Assembly: GCA_035550715.1 (NCBI GenBank)
Contig: DASZOP010000079.1
Coordinates: 1 to 5,443, forward strand
Length of the DNA: 5,443 nucleotides
Direction: 5' to 3'
From: DASRVA01 sp035550715
GTDB taxonomy: Bacteria; Gemmatimonadota; Gemmatimonadetes; JACCXV01; JAHWKZ01
Below the pieces are notes generated by a model. It worked only from the letters and a program-made list of their open reading frames with translations. It was not told where the DNA came from and made no database searches. Of the stretch, positions 1 to 5,030 are shown piece after piece (within the stretch, counting starts at the first letter, position 1; every line of letters starts with the position of its first letter). The position numbers were made by a program, and so were the translations under genes.

Positions 1-2163
1 CTCCACGTGCTCGAGCCCGCGTACGTCCATGGCGAAGAAGGAGCGCCACAGGGGGCGCAGGAAGCCCGTCCGGAAGAGACGCCGCGTGGCCCGGACGGGG
101 AGGGCATGGCGCCAGCGGCCCTCGGGCACGGTCTCCGTCCACCCGGCCGCGTACCGCCGTCGGGCCCGGGGCCCGGTCGTGGGCGGAGATGCGGTCGGCT
201 CGACGGATTCCCCCGCATGGGGAATCTCCGGGGCGGGCTCGCCGGCCGGCTCGACCCGGGTTCTGCCGCGGAGCGAGCCACCTTCGCGGCCGGTCCGCCC
301 GGCCGCGAGGATCTCCTCAGCCAGCGCGCCCAGCGTGAGCTCGCCGGCGAACGCGCCCGGATCCGGGGCGATCCCGTACAGCGACTCGATCCGGGTGATC
401 AGCTCGATCCGATCGAGCGAACCCAGCACCTCGTCCAACGAGGTCGACCGCGAGAGCTCGCCGGGCCGGACGCCGGAGATCCGCGCGACCAGCCCGGCGA
501 GGGTGGTGAAGGCGTCGGCGGGGCTCTCCGGAGCGGCCTCCCCGACCGGGGGTTCCGACCGATCACCGGCCTGTTCGGACGGGGCGCGGCCCGCGAGCCA
601 TTCCTGGATCGGCGGCCGGCGGGCCTTGCCGGTCCGGGTCCGCGGAAAGTCGGGATCCGGCCAGACCTCCCACGCGCGGACGCGCGCGGCGTCCGGCAGG
701 TCACGGTTGGCCGCGCGGACGGCCGCGGCCGGATCGGAGCCGGGCTCGACCGCGAGGACGGCGAGGACCATCCCGCGCTCGCCCCATGGGCGCTCCAGGA
801 CCACGGCGTCGTGGATCCCCGGCTCCCGGCGGAGGCGGTCCGCCACCGGCCCGGGATCCACGTTGACACCGGCCGGGGTGACGATTCGCTCACCCTTCCG
901 TCCGAGGTAGTAGAGGCGCCCCGTCTCGTCGCGCCGGCCGAGATCCCCGGTATGGAGCCACCCGTCCGGATCGACCGCGCCTCCGCCCAGCCGTGCGTGA
1001 ACGACGTTGGGCCCGCGGACCAGGATCTCTCCCCCCTCGGCGACCCGCACCTGGACCCCGGGGAGCGGGCGACCGAGGGACCCGGGTGCGGTGTCGAAGG
1101 GATGGTTCAGCGTCACCAGGGGCGCGGTCTCGGTGAGCCCGTACCCCTGGACGACGGCGTATCCCATGCCGCGCCAGAGCTCTTCGACCTCGCGGTCGAG
1201 CGCAGCGCCGCCGGACACGATCGCCGCCAGCCGGTGCCCGAGTCGCCGCCTGAGGCGGGCGAAGGCGAGCCGCCGTCGCCACCACGGCCACGACCGGGCC
1301 GCCAGGAGCCGGTCCTCCATCCCCGCCGGGCCCCAGAGGGCCGCGCCCTCCGCCTCGAGATGCCGTCCGAGGAGGGCCAGCGTGCGCGGCACCGACGCCA
1401 GCACCCGGGCCTGCTCGTCCTTGAGCACCCGGGCCAGCTCGGGGGCCGGCATGGGCGCCACCAGGGTCACCTGCGCCCCGAGGAGCGGGGGAAGGAAGAC
1501 CCCCATGACCTGCCCGTAGAGATGGGAGAGGGGCAGCGCCACCGCCAGCCGGAGGACCGGCGCGAGCTCCAGCGCCCAGCGGTACTCCTCGATCCCGGCG
1601 GCGAGACCGTCCAGGACCGACCGCAGGTTGGCGTGGGTGACCGGGACGGCCTTCGGGGCGCCCCCCGTCCCAGAGGTGAGGACGATCTCGGCCAGCCGGC
1701 CGGGGTCGTCCGGAGGCCAGTCGGGGAGCGGGCCTTCGAAGCCGGCGACCGACCGCCAGTCCAGATCCACGCGCGGCAGATCGAGATCGAGCCGGGGGAC
1801 CTCCTTCTCCGTGCACCAGGCGGCGAGCTCGAGCTCGGCAGCGAGCCGCGTCAGGAGGGCGGGCTCGAGCGAGACGTCCAGCGGGACCGCGACCGCGCCC
1901 GCCCGCAAGGCGCCGAAGAAGGCGGCGTGCCAGACGGGACCGTCGTTCAAATGGAGCGCGACTCGATCCCCGGGCTCGACCCCGCGCGCGGCGAGCGCCG
2001 CCGCGATCGTCTCCGCCTGCCGGGCCACCTCTTCCCCCGGCCAGCCGCGCCGCCGCCAGGGCTCGGCCCGCCGGACCTCCCGGCCGGACCGGGCGATCAG
2101 GTCGAGAAAGGCGAGGAGATCGGAGCGCTCCGCCGCCCGGGGAGCCTTCTTCCAACCGCGCAT
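1..2163 (-). CDS. Acyl-CoA/acyl-ACP synthetase - ACP - PlsC-type acyltransferase fusion, C-terminus cut off by the window edge
   Basis: Seen: reading leftwards from the ATG at 2163-2161, 721 codons stay open to position 1. Residues about 20-535 form an ANL-superfamily adenylating enzyme: P-loop core TSGTGGAPKAV at 163-173, YGLTET at 341-346, LHTGDLG from 403, hinge GRKGERIV at 421-428, and the C-terminal catalytic lysine in RTGK, K513. Residues about 553-620 form a carrier domain with GSLDRIEL, where S582 is the expected phosphopantetheine site. A Pro/Ala/Arg-rich linker (about 621-684) leads to RHALPVRATRRLF and VRGLEHVE, which resemble the start of PlsC acyltransferases; their HX4D motif would lie past the edge. 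Known: such fusions use ATP to activate fatty acids and transfer the acyl group to glycerolipid acceptors at the membrane, as Aas does with another domain order. Inferred: the acyl chain moves in cis via the ACP. Oddities: the P-loop has G167 where Thr/Ser is usual. An in-frame ATG at 2217 would add 18 residues. Neither start has a clear Shine-Dalgarno. The 2163 start was chosen because family similarity begins soon after it. Confidence 0.92.
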   Translation of the reverse strand, partial: MRGWKKAPRAAERSDLLAFLDLIARSGREVRRAEPWRRRGWPGEEVARQAETIAAALAARGVEPGDRVALHLNDGPVWHAAFFGALRAGAVAVPLDVSLEPALLTRLAAELELAAWCTEKEVPRLDLDLPRVDLDWRSVAGFEGPLPDWPPDDPGRLAEIVLTSGTGGAPKAVPVTHANLRSVLDGLAAGIEEYRWALELAPVLRLAVALPLSHLYGQVMGVFLPPLLGAQVTLVAPMPAPELARVLKDEQARVLASVPRTLALLGRHLEAEGAALWGPAGMEDRLLAARSWPWWRRRLAFARLRRRLGHRLAAIVSGGAALDREVEELWRGMGYAVVQGYGLTETAPLVTLNHPFDTAPGSLGRPLPGVQVRVAEGGEILVRGPNVVHARLGGGAVDPDGWLHTGDLGRRDETGRLYYLGRKGERIVTPAGVNVDPGPVADRLRREPGIHDAVVLERPWGERGMVLAVLAVEPGSDPAAAVRAANRDLPDAARVRAWEVWPDPDFPRTRTGKARRPPIQEWLAGRAPSEQAGDRSEPPVGEAAPESPADAFTTLAGLVARISGVRPGELSRSTSLDEVLGSLDRIELITRIESLYGIAPDPGAFAGELTLGALAEEILAAGRTGREGGSLRGRTRVEPAGEPAPEIPHAGESVEPTASPPTTGPRARRRYAAGWTETVPEGRWRHALPVRATRRLFRTGFLRPLWRSFFAMDVRGLEHVE

Positions 2164-2189
2164 GGGGGCGCGACCAAGGTAGCGCCCCC
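2164..2189. repeat. Perfect 8-bp inverted repeat abutting the lipid-enzyme start codon
   Basis: GGGGGCGC (2164-2171) pairs with GCGCCCCC (2182-2189) around a 10-base loop in which ACC and GGT can add three more pairs. On the minus strand the 3' arm ends directly at the ATG at 2163, so a hairpin in that mRNA would touch the start codon. No U-run follows on either strand, so it does not look like an intrinsic terminator. If translation begins at 2217 instead, the repeat lies inside coding sequence. A translational control element or a protein-binding palindrome are both possible. Confidence 0.6.
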
Positions 2190-2241
2190 CTGAGCGTCGG
2201 GGATCGACGTGGCCCATGGCCGGGGGCCTGTAGACCGAGGG

Positions 2242-2259
2242 CCGTTCGTGCCCGTTCGT
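2242..2259 (+). promoter_or_regulatory. Tandem 8-bp direct repeat, possible operator upstream of copB
   Basis: CCGTTCGT occurs at 2242-2249 and again at 2252-2259, identical copies starting 10 bases apart, which is about one helical turn. The pair lies just upstream of the -10-like hexamer, where a -35 element would sit; no good -35 hexamer is present. Tandem half-sites with this spacing are typical of OmpR/PhoB-family response regulators, a family that includes copper regulators such as CopR and CusR. Assignment to such a regulator is inference only, and no regulator gene is visible here. Confidence 0.4.
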
Positions 2260-2268
2260 CCAAATGTG

Positions 2269-2274
2269 TAAGAT
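2269..2274 (+). promoter_or_regulatory. Candidate -10 element for copB
   Basis: TAAGAT matches four of six bases of TATAAT and is preceded by TGTG in the least GC-rich part of the gap. A start site about seven bases downstream would fall near 2281, leaving an untranslated leader of only about eight bases before the copB ATG. The -35 region is poor, so an activator or an alternative sigma factor would be needed. The housekeeping consensus of this organism is unknown, so this is a weak call. Confidence 0.3.
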
Positions 2275-2288
2275 GGCCGGCGTAGAGG

Positions 2289-4403
2289 ATGAACGATCAC
2301 CATCATCACGCCCATCCCGCCCCGACGCGAGCGCACGAAGGGCAGGAGGAAGGGGAAGCCGGCCACGGCGGCCACGCCGTCCATGGCAAGCCCGCTGACC
2401 ATGGCCAGCATGGTCGCCACGCCAGCCATGCCGGCCACGACAAGCACGCCGGCCACTCGGTCGAGATGTTCCGCGATCGGTTCTGGATCTCTCTCGCGCT
2501 CACGATTCCGACCCTCGTCTGGGGCCACATGCTGCCCCGCCTCAGCGGCTGGCATGCCCCCGCCTTCCCGGGATCTGAATGGATCGCGCCCGTCTTCGGC
2601 ACGGCGGTTTTCTTCTACGGTGGCCGCGTGTTCCTCCAGGGGGCCGTCCGCGAGCTGAAGGCTCGCCTGCCCGGCATGATGACGCTGATCGCGCTCGCGA
2701 TCGGGGTCGCCTTCGTCTTCAGCGCGGCCGTCACGCTGGGCTACCCGGGCATGCCGCTCTGGGAGGAGCTGGCCACCCTGGTGACGGTGATGCTGCTCGG
2801 CCACTGGATCGAGATGCGCTCGATCTTCCAGGCCCAGGGAGCCTTGAAGGAGCTGGCGAAGCTTCTGCCTGCCACCGCGGAGCGAGTGGTCGGCGACCGG
2901 ACCGAGGAAGTGGCCATCGAGGCGCTCGTCGACGGAGACGTCGTGCTCGTCCGTCCGGGCGCCGGCATCCCCGCCGACGGCATCGTGCGAAGCGGCAGGA
3001 GCTCGGTCGACGAGGCGATGATCACGGGCGAATCGCGCCCCGTTCCCAAGAGCGAGGGCGACGAGGTGATCGCGGGCACGTCCAACGGCGAGGGCTCGTT
3101 GCGGGTCGAGATCACGAAGACAGGCGAGAGGACGGCCCTGGCCGGCATCATGCGCCTGGTCGAGGAGGCGCAGACGTCACGCTCGCGGGCTCAGGCCCTC
3201 GCGGACCGGGCGGCGTTCTATCTGACCATCGTAGCCGTCGTCGCGGCCGTGGTCACCGCCATCGCGTGGGTCGCGCTCGATGCGGAGGCTTCCTTCGTCG
3301 TCGAGCGCGTGGTCTCCGTGCTGGTCGTCGCTTGCCCGCACGCGCTCGGCCTCGCGATCCCGCTCGTCGTCGCGATCTCGACGACGCTGGGAGCCCGGAG
3401 CGGGCTCCTCGTGCGTGACCGGCGCGGCCTCGAGGAGGCGAGAAAGCTGGACGCGGTCGTGTTCGACAAGACGGGGACCCTCACGCTCGGCGAGCACCGC
3501 GTGGTGTCGATGCGCGCGGCATCGGGTGTGGACGAGACGGATGCGTTGCGCCTCGCGGCGGCGGTCGAGCGTGACTCCGAGCACCCGATCGGCCGGGCCA
3601 TCGTCGCCAGCGCGGAAGACCGGAGGATCCAGGTGCCGGCTGCGGATTCGTTCGAGGCCAGTCCAGGCCACGGAGTCCGTGCGAGCGTCGACGGACGGAC
3701 GCTGGAGGTGGGAGGGCCCAACCTGCTCCGGCAGCTCGGGGTCACGCCGGCGCCGAAGCTGGTCGAGGCGGCCGCCGAGGCCGCCGCGAAGGGTCAGTCG
3801 GCGGTCTACCTCCTCGAGGACGCTCGCGCGCTCGCCGTGTTCGCGATCGCCGACGCGATCCGGCCGGAGTCCGCCGAAGCGGTGCGGCGGCTCCACGAGA
3901 ACGGGATCGAGGTCGTGATGCTGACGGGCGACGCCCGCCCGGTGGCCGACGCGGTGGCGCAGGAGCTCGGCATCGACACCGTCTTCGCGGAGGTGCTTCC
4001 GGAGGACAAGGTCGAGAAGATCGAGGAGCTCCGAAGCCAGGGGAAGCGGGTCGCGATGGTCGGGGACGGGGTCAACGACGCCCCGGCCCTCCTGGCCGCG
4101 AACGTCGGTCTGGCCATCGGCGCGGGAACCGACGTCGCGGTCGAAGCCGGCGACGTGGTTCTCGTCCGGAGCGATCCGCGCGATGTCCCGCGGATCGTGG
4201 ATCTCAGCCGGGCGAGCTACCGGAAGATGATCCAGAACCTGTGGTGGGCGGCCGGCTACAACATCGTCGCCATCCCGCTCGCCGCCGGCATCCTGGCACG
4301 GTACGGCATTCTGCTGGCGCCCGCCGTGGCCGCGATCCTGATGTCGGCGAGCACGATCATCGTGGCCGTCAACGCCCAGCTCCTGCGCCGGGAACGGATC
4401 TGA
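2289..4403 (+). CDS. copB: CopB-type copper-translocating P1B-type ATPase
   Basis: A complete 704-residue inner-membrane heavy-metal pump that uses ATP to export copper (Cu+/Cu2+, possibly Ag+). Seen: a His-rich N-terminal tail (16 His in residues 1-59) and no CXXC metal-binding domain. Four membrane segments follow (about 64-80, 97-113, 124-145, 153-171), then the actuator loop with TGES at 246-249. Two segments (about 313-333 and 340-365) carry the intramembrane CPH at 349-351. The catalytic loop has DKTGTLT at 393-399 (phosphorylated D393), SEHP at 430-433, TGDA at 546-549 and GDGVND at 592-597. The last two segments hold YN at 657-658 and MSAST at 685-689. Known: CPH with a His-rich tail and MSxST is the P1B-3/CopB signature, unlike CPC CopA pumps. 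All catalytic residues are intact and length is normal. Start: an in-frame TAG lies two codons upstream, so this ATG is the first available; AGAGG touches it with no spacer, so canonical Shine-Dalgarno use is doubtful. PE and ligase genes follow closely. Confidence 0.96.
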   Translation: MNDHHHHAHPAPTRAHEGQEEGEAGHGGHAVHGKPADHGQHGRHASHAGHDKHAGHSVEMFRDRFWISLALTIPTLVWGHMLPRLSGWHAPAFPGSEWIAPVFGTAVFFYGGRVFLQGAVRELKARLPGMMTLIALAIGVAFVFSAAVTLGYPGMPLWEELATLVTVMLLGHWIEMRSIFQAQGALKELAKLLPATAERVVGDRTEEVAIEALVDGDVVLVRPGAGIPADGIVRSGRSSVDEAMITGESRPVPKSEGDEVIAGTSNGEGSLRVEITKTGERTALAGIMRLVEEAQTSRSRAQALADRAAFYLTIVAVVAAVVTAIAWVALDAEASFVVERVVSVLVVACPHALGLAIPLVVAISTTLGARSGLLVRDRRGLEEARKLDAVVFDKTGTLTLGEHRVVSMRAASGVDETDALRLAAAVERDSEHPIGRAIVASAEDRRIQVPAADSFEASPGHGVRASVDGRTLEVGGPNLLRQLGVTPAPKLVEAAAEAAAKGQSAVYLLEDARALAVFAIADAIRPESAEAVRRLHENGIEVVMLTGDARPVADAVAQELGIDTVFAEVLPEDKVEKIEELRSQGKRVAMVGDGVNDAPALLAANVGLAIGAGTDVAVEAGDVVLVRSDPRDVPRIVDLSRASYRKMIQNLWWAAGYNIVAIPLAAGILARYGILLAPAVAAILMSASTIIVAVNAQLLRRERI
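2364..2456 (+). repeat. Degenerate 9-bp repeat encoding an every-third-residue histidine array in CopB
   Basis: Histidines fall at residues 26, 29, 32, 38, 41, 44, 47, 50, 53 and 56. That is 10 of the 11 positions on a strict three-residue lattice; residue 35 is proline. The DNA shows matching 9-base units of the form GGCCACGCC or AGCCATGCC with varied third positions. The small residues Gly and Ala often fall between the histidines. Inferred role: a flexible copper-collecting or regulatory tail in the cytoplasm. Confidence 0.75.
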
Positions 4404-4407
4404 GGGG
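4402..4407 (+). promoter_or_regulatory. Ribosome binding site for the phosphoesterase gene, overlapping the copB stop
   Basis: GAGGGG overlaps the last two bases of the copB TGA (4401-4403) and ends 11 bases before the ATG at 4419. The spacing is a little long but usable. The overlap suggests that ribosomes finishing copB help start the next gene. CCCCTC at 4431-4436, in codons 5-6 of the new gene, is its exact complement and could pair with it around the start codon. Confidence 0.5.
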
Positions 4408-4418
4408 TATCGTTCGTC

Positions 4419-5030
4419 ATGCCCAGGGATCCCCTCGAAACGTATCGGGAGAAACGGGACTTCCGGAAGACCCGCGAGCCCAGCGGGAAGCGCCGCCGGA
4501 AGGCTGGCAAAGGCCGCCGGAAAGCCGGCCCTCGCTTCGTGATCCAGAAGCACGCCGCCCGGTCGCTCCACTACGACTTCCGGCTCGAAGCCGACGGTGT
4601 CCTGAAGTCCTGGGCGGTCCCCAAGGGACCGTCGACGAATCCCAAGGACAAGCGATTGGCGATGCCGACCGAGGACCATCCCCTCGATTACGGCGGCTTC
4701 GAGGGCGTGATCCCGAAAGGCGAATACGGCGCGGGAGCGGTGATCGTCTGGGACCGCGGGACGTACCGGAACTTGACGGAGGAGAAGGACCGCGAGATCC
4801 CGGTCGGGGAGGCGCTCCGGAAAGGCCATCTCAAGATCTGGCTGGACGGCGAGAAGATCCGCGGCGGCTACGCGCTGACCCGGATCGGCAAGGGGAAGGA
4901 CCTCAGGTGGCTCCTCGTCAAGATGGACGACGAGGAGGCCGACGCCCGTCGGAACCCGGTCAGCACCGAGCCCGAGTCCGTCCTCACGGGACGGACGGTC
5001 GAGGAAGTCGCCGAGGAGGAGGGTGGATGA
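4419..5030 (+). CDS. Stand-alone LigD-type DNA 3'-phosphoesterase (PE)
   Basis: A complete 203-residue protein matching the phosphoesterase module of bacterial DNA ligase D, which removes 3'-phosphates and 3'-ribonucleotides from broken DNA ends before sealing in NHEJ. Seen: the PE core spans about residues 38-172, with FVIQKHAARSLHYDFRLE (40-57), KSWAVPKGPS (63-72), RLAMPTEDHPLDY (79-91), FEGVIPKGEYGAG (94-106), VIVWDRGTY (108-116), HLKIWLDGEK (137-146) and WLLVKMD (164-170). From memory of the Pseudomonas aeruginosa enzyme, its active-site residues map here with a constant +3 shift: Q43, H45, H51, D53, R55, K69, R79, E85, H87 and Y91. All are present, so it should be active. The N-terminus has YREKRDF, then a Lys/Arg-rich stretch (24-35) likely to hold DNA. 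The tail SVLTGRTVEEVAEEEGG (from residue 187) resembles the PE-to-ligase linker of fused LigD. It lies 15 bases after copB and its stop overlaps the ligase start. Confidence 0.95.
   Translation: MPRDPLETYREKRDFRKTREPSGKRRRKAGKGRRKAGPRFVIQKHAARSLHYDFRLEADGVLKSWAVPKGPSTNPKDKRLAMPTEDHPLDYGGFEGVIPKGEYGAGAVIVWDRGTYRNLTEEKDREIPVGEALRKGHLKIWLDGEKIRGGYALTRIGKGKDLRWLLVKMDDEEADARRNPVSTEPESVLTGRTVEEVAEEEGG
4492..4529 (+). repeat. 21-bp-period direct repeat encoding a basic motif in PE
   Basis: GCCGCCGGAAGGCTGGC at 4492-4508 recurs as GCCGCCGGAAAGCCGGC at 4513-4529. The copies share 15 of 17 bases and are offset by 21 bases, which is seven codons. They encode RRKAG twice (residues 26-30 and 33-37), giving a positively charged tract ahead of the PE core. 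Both differences are at third codon positions, so the duplicated protein motif is unchanged. A local in-frame duplication is the simplest origin. Confidence 0.6.
5014..5022 (+). promoter_or_regulatory. Strong ribosome binding site for the DNA ligase gene
   Basis: AGGAGG occurs twice in overlapping register (5014-5019 and 5017-5022) inside the last codons of the PE gene. The second copy ends four bases before the ATG at 5027. This dedicated site supports genuine initiation at 5027 rather than a frameshifted PE-ligase fusion. It also explains the Glu/Gly-rich PE C-terminus (EEEGG). Confidence 0.75.

Larger units (their letters stand above)
2190..2288. other. Rest of the divergent intergenic region between the lipid enzyme and copB
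   Basis: These 99 bases separate two divergent genes and so should carry promoters for both. The sequence is less GC-rich around 2261-2274 (caaatgtgtaagat) than on either side. Facing copB I see a weak -10-like element and a direct repeat, both listed separately. Facing the lipid enzyme I cannot identify a convincing -35/-10 pair. If that gene starts at 2217 rather than 2163, part of this stretch would be coding. I see no small ORF, tRNA or riboswitch-like fold. Confidence 0.6.

Noticed and set aside
360..418. Six GATC sites within 55 bases, including the perfect inverted repeat GCTCGATC/GATCGAGC (402-418), reminiscent of an origin or methylation-control cluster.
   Set aside because: The stretch encodes the ACP helix around S582, rich in Ile (ATC) and Asp (GAT) codons, which creates GATC repeatedly. 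No DnaA boxes or AT-rich region accompany it.
7..2193. A very long open frame on the plus strand opposite the lipid enzyme.
   Set aside because: It is codon-aligned antisense to a gene with clear ANL and ACP motifs. In such GC-rich DNA this frame stays open because TTA, CTA and TCA codons are rare in the sense gene. Its product is Arg/Pro/Gly-rich with no recognisable domain.
890..2263. A 457-codon minus-strand frame overlapping the lipid enzyme in another phase.
   Set aside because: The product is a low-complexity Arg/Gly/Ala sequence, while the neighbouring phase carries every expected adenylation motif without a break.
2097..2804. A minus-strand frame spanning the divergent promoter and the start of copB.
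   Set aside because: It overlaps the real starts of both divergent genes, and its His-rich and hydrophobic stretches simply mirror the CopB repeats and membrane segments.
4426..4433. GGGATCCC palindrome at the beginning of the PE gene.
   Set aside because: A short palindrome of this composition is expected by chance and has no flanking symmetry or promoter context.
3177..4829. A 550-codon minus-strand frame opposite copB and PE.
   Set aside because: copB and PE happen to be in the same phase, so their codon-aligned antisense frame runs through both. It has no domain and is explained by composition.
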